From Actinomadura physcomitrii (GTDB lineage Bacteria > Actinomycetota > Actinomycetes > Streptosporangiales > Streptosporangiaceae): a DNA stretch of 64,000 nt. The stretch spans positions 19,624 through 83,623 of the forward strand of contig NZ_WBMS02000023.1 in the NCBI RefSeq assembly GCF_008923205.2, given 5' to 3'. The notes under the pieces are model-generated. The model searched no databases. It was given only the letters and a program-made list of their open reading frames with translations, and was not told the origin of the DNA. Made by a program: the position numbers and the translations under genes. Below, piece after piece: positions 42,491 through 49,725 of this stretch; within the stretch, counting starts at the first letter, position 1; each line of letters begins with the position of its first letter.

Positions 42491-43026
42491 CGGCCCGGAC
42501 CCGCAGGACGCGGCCCGCCGGGCAGGCGGGCCCGCCGGAGCAGGCGCCGCCGCCGGGCGCCGACGCGCCGGCCCGCCCGCGCGCGAGAGGGCGCGACGCC
42601 GGGCGCGACGCAAGGCAGGAGGCCGGGCGCTACACGGGCCGCGATGCCGGGCGCGTTGTAGGGCGGCTTCCCGGCGCGGACGCGCCGCACGAGCCCGGGA
42701 CGCGGCGGCGGGACGCCGGGCGGGGCCGCGGGGACGCGGACGGCAAGGGCCGGCTGGTGGAGCGGGTCGCGGAGGCGGTGGCCGGATGCCGGTCGGTCGC
42801 CGGGCTGACCGCCGGGCCGCGGGCGCGGATCATGACGTACCGGGCGGGACGGCCGCTCGCCGGCGTCGCCGTCCGGGACGCGGAGATCGAGGTCGGGGTG
42901 GTGGCCCGGGTGGAGCGGCCGCTCCCGGAGACCGCGCGGGACGTGCGGCGGGCCGTGCGCCCGCTGGCCGGGGGCCGTCCGGTGCACGTCCTGATCGGGG
43001 ACATCGCCGAAGGGGGCGCGACATGA
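42487..43026 (+). CDS. Asp23-related protein with Arg-rich disordered N-terminus
   Basis: ATG 42487 overlaps the previous stop. The first ~85 residues are low-complexity (repeats of GRDAGRD type). The C-terminal ~90 residues have an Asp23-like pattern (GKGRLVERVAEAVAGCRSVAGLTAG, VRDAEIEVGVVARVERPLPETARDVRRAVRPLAGGRPVHVLIGDI). It likely binds the same membrane complex. Function is unproven. Confidence 0.65.
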   Translation: MTARTRRTRPAGQAGPPEQAPPPGADAPARPRARGRDAGRDARQEAGRYTGRDAGRVVGRLPGADAPHEPGTRRRDAGRGRGDADGKGRLVERVAEAVAGCRSVAGLTAGPRARIMTYRAGRPLAGVAVRDAEIEVGVVARVERPLPETARDVRRAVRPLAGGRPVHVLIGDIAEGGAT

Positions 43027-43217
43027 TTCCGGTATGGCCGCTGGCGGGCCTGGCCTTCGGGGTGGCGCTCGGGTTCGCGGGCGCGTTCGGCGGGTTCGGC
43101 CCGTTCTTCATCGTGCTGTTCCTCGGCTGCCTGGGGTTCCTGACCGGCCGCGCCATCGAGGGGAACCTCGACATCCGGCAGCTGTTCTCGATCAATACGG
43201 GACGGCGGCCGCGGTGA
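43023..43217 (+). CDS. Small two-helix membrane protein of the Asp23 cluster (DUF2273-like)
   Basis: ATG 43023 overlaps the upstream stop. The 64-residue protein is mostly membrane helices (LAGLAFGVALGFAGAFGGFGPFFIVLFLGCLGFLTG) followed by RAIEGNLDIRQLF. The size, hydrophobicity and position match the DUF2273 proteins found in Gls24/Asp23 operons. Confidence 0.75.
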   Translation: MIPVWPLAGLAFGVALGFAGAFGGFGPFFIVLFLGCLGFLTGRAIEGNLDIRQLFSINTGRRPR

Positions 43218-43588
43218 CCGCCCCGGAGGAGGCGCCGCGCCCGCCGGCCGAGCGGGGCCGGACGACGATCAGCGACCGGGTCGTGGCGCGCATCGCGGCG
43301 AAGGCGGCCGAGGAGACGGCGGGGGCGCGCGGGCTCGACCGGTCCGTGCTCGGCGTCGGCCTGCCCGGGCGCCGCGCGGTCCGGACCGACGTGCGCGTGC
43401 ACGGCAAGGTCGTCACGGCGAAGGTGGCGCTGTCGGTGCCGTACCCGATGCCGGTGCGGGACGTGGCGCGGCAGGTGCGCGCTCGCGTCCGCGCCCGCGT
43501 CGAGGCGCTGACGGGGCTCACCGTCCGGCAGGTGGACATCGACGTGGCCGAGCTGGAGCGGCCGGGCGGCGGGAGGACCGTCTCATGA
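43214..43588 (+). CDS. Asp23/Gls24 family protein, second copy
   Basis: GTG 43214 overlaps the previous stop. The 124-residue Asp23 domain shows TTISDRVVARIAAKAAEETAGARGL, then RTDVRVHGKVVTAKVALSVPYPMPVRDVARQVRARVRARVEALTGLTVRQVDIDVAELE. It lacks the long extension of the first copy. The stop overlaps the DUF6286 start. Confidence 0.88.
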   Translation: MTAPEEAPRPPAERGRTTISDRVVARIAAKAAEETAGARGLDRSVLGVGLPGRRAVRTDVRVHGKVVTAKVALSVPYPMPVRDVARQVRARVRARVEALTGLTVRQVDIDVAELERPGGGRTVS

Positions 43589-44193
43589 TCACGCATGCCG
43601 GGCACCGGAGGGTGCCGGCGCAGGGGGCGCGGACGCCCGGCGAACGGCGGGCGGACCGGGCGGCACTGCACGCGTTCCGCTCGCGACGGGTCCGCATCGG
43701 CGCGCTCGCGGCGCTGCTGCTGACCGCGGCGTCGGTGATCGCGGCGATCGACGTCCTCGCCGCGATGTTCGGGGCGTCCCTGCACGTCATCGCCTATCGC
43801 GGGCTGCTGGACGTCCGGTGGGACGGGTGGGAGGTCCGCGCGATCAGCGGGGGGCTGGTGCTGGTCGGGCTGGTGTTCCTGCTGGCGGGGCTGCTGCCGG
43901 GACGCTCGCGGGTCGTGCCGCTGCACGGCCGCGTGCCGGACGTGGTGATGGGCGTCAGCAGGCGCGGGCTGTGCCGGGCCGTCGCGAGGGCGGCGGGGGA
44001 CGCGGCGGGGGTGGCGCGGGTCCGGCGGGTCCGGCTGCGGCCGAGGCGGGTCACGATCGTCGCGGAGACGCCGGTGAGCGACCCGCGCGACCTGGAGGAC
44101 GGGGTCGCGGACGCGGTGCGCGGGACCCTGGAGCGGATCGGGCCGCTGCGCCCCCGGACCGTGAAGGTGCGGATGAAGCGCAAGGAGATCTAG
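43585..44193 (+). CDS. DUF6286 membrane protein, copy 2
   Basis: The 202-residue protein has membrane helices (IGALAALLLTAASVIAAIDVLAAMF; GGLVLVGLVFLLAGLLPG) and a basic cytoplasmic tail (GVSRRGLCRAVARAAGDAAGVARVRRVRLRPRRVT). It ends in an RIGPLRPRTVKVRMKRKE segment. It overlaps the Asp23 gene upstream and abuts the AmaP-like gene. It is paralogous to the 37631 product. Confidence 0.8.
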   Translation: MITHAGHRRVPAQGARTPGERRADRAALHAFRSRRVRIGALAALLLTAASVIAAIDVLAAMFGASLHVIAYRGLLDVRWDGWEVRAISGGLVLVGLVFLLAGLLPGRSRVVPLHGRVPDVVMGVSRRGLCRAVARAAGDAAGVARVRRVRLRPRRVTIVAETPVSDPRDLEDGVADAVRGTLERIGPLRPRTVKVRMKRKEI

Positions 44194-44799
44194 ATGGGGG
44201 ACCGGACCGCGCGGGCCGGGACGGACCGGCGGCCCGCGCATCTCAACCGGACGGGGCTGGTCCTGGTCGGGGCGCTCATGGTCGCCGCCGGCGGGGCGGG
44301 GCTGGCACGCGGGGCGGGCGCGTTCGGCGGCGACCGGGCGGGCGGCCTGGTGTTCAGCGGGACCGTCCGGCGGTACGCCGCCGATCACGGCTGGTTCTGG
44401 CCGGCGGTCGCGGCGGCGGTGATCGTGCTGGCGCTGCTCGGGCTGGCCTGGCTCCTCGCCCAGGGCCGGACGGGACGGCTGCCGGGGCTGGCGGTGGAGC
44501 CGGATCCTTCGGGCGGCCGGACACGCGTGTCGGCGAAAGCCGTGACGGACGCGCTGGAGGCGGAGGTCGCCGAGTACCCGGGGGTGCGGACGGCGCGGGC
44601 CCGGCTGATCGGCTCGTCGCGCCGGCCGGAACTGCGGCTGAACGTCACCTACCTACGCCGCGCCGATCCGGCCGAACTGCGCCGCCGCATCGAGGACGAA
44701 GGGATGCCGCGCCTGGCCACCGCCCTCGGGCGCCCGTCGATCCCGGCGGTGGTGCGCCTGCGGCTGGTCAAGGGCGACCGCGCGGAGACGCTGCTCTGA
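44194..44799 (+). CDS. AmaP-like alkaline-shock membrane anchor, copy 2
   Basis: The 201-residue protein has two membrane helices (GLVLVGALMVAAGGAGLARGAG; WPAVAAAVIVLALLGLAWLLAQ). Its cytoplasmic domain (VTDALEAEVAEYPGVRTARARLIGSSRRPELRLNVTYL) matches copy 1 at 38248 in plan. In Gram-positive bacteria AmaP tethers Asp23 to the membrane. It closes the seven-gene envelope cluster. Confidence 0.78.
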   Translation: MGDRTARAGTDRRPAHLNRTGLVLVGALMVAAGGAGLARGAGAFGGDRAGGLVFSGTVRRYAADHGWFWPAVAAAVIVLALLGLAWLLAQGRTGRLPGLAVEPDPSGGRTRVSAKAVTDALEAEVAEYPGVRTARARLIGSSRRPELRLNVTYLRRADPAELRRRIEDEGMPRLATALGRPSIPAVVRLRLVKGDRAETLL

Positions 44800-44869
44800 C
44801 CTTTGGGACCACCTTTGGGGGTTGTTGGGCGTGCATGGCGTTTCGCTCGACTAGCGTTCTTTAGTGAAC

Positions 44870-44992
44870 ATGACGTCGAGGAATGAGGGGGCTCGCTTGA
44901 TCGACCTGCTGGTTCCGGGCGGCTCTGCCGAGGGGCTTTCCATCGACGCATGGAGGGAACAGACGGATCACGGCTTGGGCCCCTCCCGCTAG
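44870..44992 (+). CDS. Candidate 40-residue small gene with own terminator
   Basis: In the 326-base gap before thiolase, ATG 44870 opens 40 codons (MTSRNEGARLIDLLVPGGSA...) ending at TAG 44990-44992. ATG lacks a ribosome site, but TTG 44897 sits 5 bases after GAGGGGG and would give a 31-residue MIDLLVPGGSAEGLS peptide. A perfect terminator follows 13 bases later. It could equally be a non-coding RNA. Confidence 0.4.
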   Translation: MTSRNEGARLIDLLVPGGSAEGLSIDAWREQTDHGLGPSR

Positions 44993-45005
44993 AGCGGCCC
45001 GAAGA

Positions 45006-45045
45006 CCCGGGGGCGCGGCGACAAGGCCGCGCCCGCGGGTTTTTT
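45006..45045 (+). terminator. Rho-independent terminator upstream of thiolase gene
   Basis: Stem GGGCGCGGC/GCCGCGCCC (45011-45019 with 45026-45034) is extended by CCCG/CGGG across one mismatch. Loop GACAAG and a six-T tract (45040-45045) complete it. It ends the Asp23-cluster or small-ORF transcript. Confidence 0.92.
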
Positions 45046-45053
45046 CCGTACGT

Positions 45054-45115
45054 CCAGTGGGTTGTGTTTTCCAACCCACTGGAGGGACACTGGCGAGTAA
45101 GTTGGAGAACACAAC
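45054..45115. promoter_or_regulatory. GTTG-N7-CAAC operator sites upstream of thiolase
   Basis: Bases 45054-45082 form CCAGTGGGTTG-N7-CAACCCACTGG, an 11-bp perfect inverted repeat. Bases 45101-45115 (GTTGGAGAACACAAC) are the exact reverse complement of 36485-36499. The second site ends at the GGAGG of the thiolase. The HxlR-type regulator encoded downstream is the obvious candidate binder (inference). Confidence 0.65.
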
Positions 45116-45125
45116 GGAGGTGGTC

Positions 45126-46289
45126 ATGCGGGACGCGGTGATCGTGGAAGCGGTGCGGACGCCGGTCGGCAAAGGGAAGCCGGGCGGGGCGCTGCACGCT
45201 GACCATCCGGCCGACCTGCTGGCGCGGACGCTGAGGACGCTGGTCGAGCGGGCCGGCATCGACCCCGGCCAGGTCGACGACGTCATCGGCGGCGTCGTCA
45301 CCCAGGTCGCGGAGCAGGCCGTCAACATCACCCGGACCGCCGTCCTGGCGGCCGGGTTCCCCGAGAGCGTGCCGGCCATGACCGTCGACCGGCAGTGCGG
45401 GTCGTCGCAGCAGGCGCTGCACATCGCCGCGCAGGGCGTGCGGAGCGGCGCGTACGACATCGCGATCGCGTGCGGCGTGGAGTCGATGTCGCGGGTGCCG
45501 ATGGGGTCGAGCGTGCTGCCCGGCAGCGACCCGTTCGGACCGATGCTGAAGGAGCGCTACCCCGACGGTCTCGTAGGGCAGGGCATCAGCGCGGAGCTGA
45601 TCACCGCGAAGTGGGACCTGTCCCGCGAGGAGCTCGACGCGTACGCCTACGAGTCGCACCGCCGCGCCGCCGACGCGTGGAAGAACGGCGAGTTCGACCG
45701 CGAGGTCGCCTGGACCGGGCAGCGCGACGAGACCGTCCGGCCCGGGACGTCACCGGAGATCCTCGCCGGCCTGAAGCCCGCCTACTACGACGAGCGGACG
45801 GCGGCGCGGTTCCCGGAGATCGGCTGGAAGGTCACCGCGGGCAACGCGTCCCCGATCAACGACGGCGCCGCCGCTGTCCTGGTCATGGGCGCGGACGTGG
45901 CGGAGCGGCTCGGGCTGCGGCCCCGGGCCCGGTTCCACGCGTTCGCGGTCACCGGCGACGACCCGCTGCTCATGCTGACGGCGATCATCCCCGCGACGGA
46001 GAAGGTGCTGGCCAAGGGCGGGCTGAGCCTGGCCGACATCGACTTGTTCGAGGTGAACGAGGCGTTCGCGCCGGTCGTGCTCGCCTGGCAGCGGGAGACG
46101 GGCGCCGACCTCGCGCGCGTCAACGTGCGCGGCGGGGCGATCGCCATCGGGCATCCGCTCGGCGCGAGCGGCGCCCGCATCATGACGACGCTGCTGCACG
46201 CCCTGGAGGACCGCGGCGGGCGCTTCGGCCTGCAGACGATGTGCGAGGCCGGCGGGCTCGCGAACGCCACGATCGTCGAGCGCCTGTGA
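45126..46289 (+). CDS. Acetyl-CoA acyltransferase (thiolase)
   Basis: The 387-residue enzyme cleaves or forms beta-ketoacyl-CoA. The nucleophilic Cys is in VDRQCGSSQQALHIAAQGVRSGAYD; the His in VNEAFAPVVL and the C-terminal GGAIAIGHPLGASGARIM and LQTMCEAGGLANATIVERL complete the active site. It is a degradative-type thiolase of fatty-acid or aromatic catabolism. ATG 45126 follows GGAGG. It shares a unit with the HxlR gene 21 bases downstream. Confidence 0.95.
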   Translation: MRDAVIVEAVRTPVGKGKPGGALHADHPADLLARTLRTLVERAGIDPGQVDDVIGGVVTQVAEQAVNITRTAVLAAGFPESVPAMTVDRQCGSSQQALHIAAQGVRSGAYDIAIACGVESMSRVPMGSSVLPGSDPFGPMLKERYPDGLVGQGISAELITAKWDLSREELDAYAYESHRRAADAWKNGEFDREVAWTGQRDETVRPGTSPEILAGLKPAYYDERTAARFPEIGWKVTAGNASPINDGAAAVLVMGADVAERLGLRPRARFHAFAVTGDDPLLMLTAIIPATEKVLAKGGLSLADIDLFEVNEAFAPVVLAWQRETGADLARVNVRGGAIAIGHPLGASGARIMTTLLHALEDRGGRFGLQTMCEAGGLANATIVERL

Positions 46290-46310
46290 CCGGCGGTTAG
46301 GCTGCCCGGT

Positions 46311-46757
46311 ATGCCGAAGGACGCCCACCCCCGCGAATGCTCCATCGCCGACACCCTCGACATCGTCGGCGAGCGCTGGACGCTGCTCGCGATCCGGGAG
46401 CTCAGTCTCGGCGTCCGGCGGTTCGACCGGATCGCCCGCAACACCGGGGCTGCCCGCGACATCCTGACGACGCGGCTCCGCAAGCTGGAGGCGCACGGCA
46501 TCGTCCGGCGCGAGCGCTACAGCGACCACCCCGTCCGCCACGAGTACCACCTCACGGCGGCGGGGCGGGAGCTGTGCGACGTGCTGATCGTCCTGATGGC
46601 GTGGGGCGACCGGCACCTGCACCCCGACGACCCGCCGGTCCGCTGGCGGCACTCCTGCGGCGAGACGCTCAGCCCGATGGTGATCTGCCGGCACTGCGGC
46701 AACGAGGCCCGCCCCGGTGCCCACTCGCCGACCGGCCGCGGCGCCCTCACCTCCTGA
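46311..46757 (+). CDS. HxlR-family transcriptional regulator
   Basis: The 148-residue protein has the HxlR winged helix: CSIADTLDIVGERWTLLAIRELSLGVRRFDRIARNTGAARDILTTRLRKLEAHGIVRRERY. HEYHLTAAGREL follows. The C-terminus adds a probable zinc ribbon (HSCGET ... ICRHCGNEARPG). Clustering behind thiolase suggests it controls the operon through the palindromes upstream. Its last ~25 bases recur as a scar at 47449-47478. Confidence 0.92.
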   Translation: MPKDAHPRECSIADTLDIVGERWTLLAIRELSLGVRRFDRIARNTGAARDILTTRLRKLEAHGIVRRERYSDHPVRHEYHLTAAGRELCDVLIVLMAWGDRHLHPDDPPVRWRHSCGETLSPMVICRHCGNEARPGAHSPTGRGALTS

Positions 46758-46789
46758 CGCCGGCGAGTCGCCGCCTCGGTCGCGTTCGA

Positions 46790-47176
46790 TCAGCCGGCGG
46801 GCCGCGCAACGACGTTCAGCGCCACCGCGATCTCCTTGACCTCGATCTCCGAGCAGGACGTGGCGATCCGGACCACGAGATCGAACGCCTCGTCATCGCC
46901 GAGGTCCGGGCGCATGCCGTTCAGCGCCAGCATGACTCGGGCGGCCGTCCAGGCGGTGCGCTTGTTCCCGTCGACGAAGGCGTGGTTGCAGATCACCGAA
47001 TGCAGCAGCGCCGCGGCCTTCTCCTCGAGGGTCGGGTAGGCCTCCGTCCCGAAGGTCACCGTCGCCGGTCGCATGGCGGACGAGGAGACCAGGCCCGCGT
47101 CGCGGACGGCGGGCATTCCGCCGAGAACGGCGGAATTGATCTCGATGAGGTCCTCGGCGGAGAGATAGTCGGTCAC
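46790..47176 (-). CDS. doc: Fic/Doc-family toxin
   Basis: The 128-residue protein has the Doc core HAFVDGNKRTAWTAARVMLALNG, with the catalytic His and the GNKR phosphate loop. LSAEDLIEINSAVLGG starts the fold. Doc kinases inactivate EF-Tu by phosphorylation. ATG 47176 overlaps the antitoxin stop by 4 bases, the standard toxin-antitoxin layout. It lies convergent to HxlR with a 32-base gap. Confidence 0.93.
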   Translation of the reverse strand: MTDYLSAEDLIEINSAVLGGMPAVRDAGLVSSSAMRPATVTFGTEAYPTLEEKAAALLHSVICNHAFVDGNKRTAWTAARVMLALNGMRPDLGDDEAFDLVVRIATSCSEIEVKEIAVALNVVARPAG

Positions 47177-47382
47177 GCGTCGGCCAGCCGAGCCAGAAGA
47201 TCCGCGTCCTCGGCCATCACTTCGGCGGTGATGGCGCGGACCTCCGCGCGGTGCTGGTGTGCTTGTCCCCAGCTCTCCAGCGCTTGGACGATCACGCTGT
47301 TGATGGAAAGGTGCTCTGCCTCGGCGACCTTCGTCACCAGGTCGTCCACCTCGTCAGGGATGCGAACACTTCGAGTGACCAT
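47173..47382 (-). CDS. Ribbon-helix-helix antitoxin partner of Doc
   Basis: The 69-residue protein has an Arc/CopG-type RHH domain (VTRSVRIPDEVDDLVTKVAEAEHLSINSVIVQALESWGQ). A short acidic tail (ITAEVMAEDADLLARLADA) likely blocks the toxin. It is not a Phd-type antitoxin, so the pair is a hybrid Doc/RHH system, a combination seen in actinobacteria. Confidence 0.88.
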   Translation of the reverse strand: MVTRSVRIPDEVDDLVTKVAEAEHLSINSVIVQALESWGQAHQHRAEVRAITAEVMAEDADLLARLADA

Positions 47383-47395
47383 ACCAAAATAGTAT
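47381..47395 (-). promoter_or_regulatory. Putative autoregulatory operator and -10 box of the toxin-antitoxin pair
   Basis: ATAC-N7-GTAT (47381-47395) forms an inverted repeat overlapping the antitoxin ATG. On the minus strand TACTAT (47389-47394) could be a -10 box only 6 bases before the start, giving a nearly leaderless mRNA. The RHH antitoxin could bind here. Confidence 0.5.
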
Positions 47396-47414
47396 CAGAA
47401 ACATGTGGCGATGG

Positions 47415-47478
47415 GTCAGCATTCGATGACGTTGAGCGAGACCGCCGGCCGGCCGCGGCGCCCGCACCTCCTGACGTC
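47415..47478. repeat. Chimeric scar: fragments of sdaA 3' end and HxlR 3' end
   Basis: Bases 47415-47447 match the 3' end of sdaA (48286-48320) except for two substitutions and a 2-base gap. Directly adjoining, 47449-47478 match the 3' end of the HxlR gene (46732-46761) at 28 of 30 positions, including CACCTCCTGACG. The two fragments lie between the Doc pair and the kinase pseudogene, so each cargo is flanked by an HxlR end and an sdaA end. Confidence 0.75.
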
Positions 47479-47520
47479 CGTAATGCGATAGAAGAGGGGG
47501 CATCCGGAGGAAGGTGCGAG

Positions 47521-48251
47521 ATGTCTGCCATGCCGTTGAAGCCCGGTGATCCCGCGCGCGTCGGCTCCTGGGAGACCGAGGGACGGCTCGGCGAGGGCGG
47601 TCAGGGCGTCGTCTACCTCGGCCGGGGAGCGGGCGGCGAGCGGGTCGCGGTCAAGGTGCTGCGCGGGCTGGACGACGAGGCGCTGCGGCGGCTCGGCCGG
47701 GAGGTCGAGACGGCCCGGCGGGTCGCGCCCTTCTGCACGGTGCGCGTCCTCGACGTCCGGCTGGATCCGGACTCCGCCTACCTGGTCAGCGAGTACGTCG
47801 ACGGCCCCTCGCTGCAGGACGCGGTGAAGGCCGAGGGGCCGCGGCGCTGGAGCGGCTGGCCATCGACACGGCGACCGCGCTCGCCGCCGTCCACGCCGCG
47901 GGGGTCGTGCACCGGGACTTCAAGCCGCGCAACGTGCTGCTCGGCCCGGACGGCCCGCGAATCATCGACTTCGGCGTCGCGCGGGAGCCGGCGACGACCC
48001 GCACAAGGGGATCGACGACGCGCGCAAGGCGCTCCACGGCGGGACGAACTTCGGCTGCACCGGGACGCCCGGCACCGGCGAAGGGGTGGGGGAGGAGAGT
48101 TGCGAGGGCCTCAGCAACAGCTCCTGGGTCGAGGTCGTGGCGCGCAGAGGCAACATCATCGCCACGGCCTCCTGCTCCGCGGTCCATCGGCGACGGTCAC
48201 CGCCGGGCCCTGCGCCGCGCCGCCGACCTGGCCCTCGACAAGGCCCTGTGA
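47521..48251 (+). pseudogene. Serine/threonine protein kinase remnant
   Basis: ATG 47521 reads a kinase N-lobe (YETEGRLGEGGQGVVYL-like glycine loop with VAVKVL, the ATP Lys). The frame is lost after AVKAEGPRR (~47850). A second frame carries the catalytic loop AGVVHRDFKPRN and DFGVAREPA. A third frame then shows a C-terminal sensor-like piece (HGGTNFGCTGTPGTGEG, SCEGLSNSSWVEVV), and the tail returns to the second frame (GDGHRRALRRAADLALDKAL). The P+1 region, C-lobe and membrane helix are missing. At least three frameshifts and a large deletion make it non-functional. Confidence 0.88.
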
Positions 48252-48284
48252 CGCGCGGACGACCCCGCGAGCGGACGCCCGCCG

Positions 48285-49658
48285 TCAGCACTCGATGACG
48301 TTGACGGCGAGGCCGCCGCGCGAGGTCTCCTTGTACTTGTCGAGCATGTCGCGGCCGGTGTCGCGCATCGTCTTGATGGCCTTGTCGAGGGAGACGAAGT
48401 GGCGGCCGTCGCCGCGCAGGGAGATGCGGGCGGCGCTGATCGCCTTGATGGCGCCGACCGCGTTGCGCTCGATGCACGGCACCTGGACGAGGCCGCCGAC
48501 CGGGTCGCAGGTCAGCCCGAGGTTGTGCTCGATGCCGATCTCGGCGGCGTTCTCCACCTGCTCGGGGGTGCCGCCGAGGACCTCGGTGAGGCCGGCGGCG
48601 GCCATCGAGCAGGCGGAGCCGACCTCGCCCTGGCAGCCGACCTCGGCGCCGGAGATCGAGGCGTTCTGCTTGAACAGCACGCCGATCGCGCCGGCGGTCA
48701 GCAGGAACCGGACGGCGTTCCCGTCGTCGCCGCTCCGCACGAACCGGTCGTGGTAGTGCAGGACGGCCGGGACGATGCCGGCGGCGCCGTTGGTGGGGGC
48801 GGTGACGATGCGCCCGCCCGCGGCGTTCTCCTCGTTGACGGCGAGCGCGAAGAGGGTGACCCAGTCCATCGCGTGCAGCGGGTCGGACGCCTGCTCCGCC
48901 GACAGCTGGCGGTGCAGTTGCGGGGCGCGCCGCCGCACCTTCAGGCCGCCCGGCAGGAGGCCCTCGCGGGTGCAGCCGCGGGTGACGCAGGCCCGCATGA
49001 CGTGCCACAGCGTCAGCAGCCCGTCGCGGATCTCCTGCTCGGTGCGGCCGAACGCCTTCTCGTTCTCCAGCATGAGCGCCGAGATCGACAGGCCCGTCTC
49101 GCGGCAGCGGTCGAGCAGCTCGGCGGCGGTGTCGAAGCGGTGCGGCAGGACGGTGTCGTCGGCCTTGATGCGGTCGGCGCCGGTGGCGTTCTCGTCCACG
49201 ACGAAGCCGCCGCCGACCGAGTAGTAGACCTTGGCGCGCAGCTCCTCGCCGGACGCGTCGAACGCGGTGAAGCGCATCCCGTTCGGATGGCCGGGCAGCG
49301 ACTCCTTGCGCTCGAAGACCAGGTGCTCGCCGACGGCGAACGGGACGTCGTGCGAGCCGAACAGGCGCAGCGCCTTGCGCTCGCGGACGGCGGCGAGCCG
49401 GTCCTCCACGCCGTCCACGTCGACGGTCTCGGGCTTGTCGCCTTCGAGGCCGAGGATGACGGCCTTGTCGGACCCGTGCCCCTTCCCGGTGAGTCCGAGG
49501 GAGCCGTAGAGGACCGCCTGGACGCACGCGGTCCGCTCCAGCAGGCCGTCCCTGTGCAGGCCGCGGGCGAAGCGGTGCGCCGCCGCCATGGGGCCGCCCG
49601 TGTGCGACGACGACGGCCCGATGCCGATCTTGAAGAGGTCGAAAACGCTGATGGCCAT
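48285..49658 (-). CDS. sdaA: L-serine ammonia-lyase (serine deaminase)
   Basis: The 457-residue fused-type enzyme converts L-serine to pyruvate and ammonia using a [4Fe-4S] cluster. ISVFDLFKIGIGPSSSHTGGPMAAAHRF begins the beta domain. The alpha domain has APTNGAAGIVPAVLHY, SGAEVGCQGEVGSACSMAAAGL and GIEHNLGLTCDPVGGLVQVPCIERN with the cluster cysteines. The C-terminus AVNVIEC is typical. It is last in gcvT-gcvH-glyA-sdaA, so serine made by glyA is drained to pyruvate. ATG 49658 is 67 bases after glyA. Confidence 0.96.
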   Translation of the reverse strand: MAISVFDLFKIGIGPSSSHTGGPMAAAHRFARGLHRDGLLERTACVQAVLYGSLGLTGKGHGSDKAVILGLEGDKPETVDVDGVEDRLAAVRERKALRLFGSHDVPFAVGEHLVFERKESLPGHPNGMRFTAFDASGEELRAKVYYSVGGGFVVDENATGADRIKADDTVLPHRFDTAAELLDRCRETGLSISALMLENEKAFGRTEQEIRDGLLTLWHVMRACVTRGCTREGLLPGGLKVRRRAPQLHRQLSAEQASDPLHAMDWVTLFALAVNEENAAGGRIVTAPTNGAAGIVPAVLHYHDRFVRSGDDGNAVRFLLTAGAIGVLFKQNASISGAEVGCQGEVGSACSMAAAGLTEVLGGTPEQVENAAEIGIEHNLGLTCDPVGGLVQVPCIERNAVGAIKAISAARISLRGDGRHFVSLDKAIKTMRDTGRDMLDKYKETSRGGLAVNVIEC

Positions 49659-49725
49659 GGGTGCTACCTCGTCGTAGCGCGCGCCCCCTCCCCGCCCCGA
49701 GAGGAGGGAAGGGGGCGCGGAGGAG

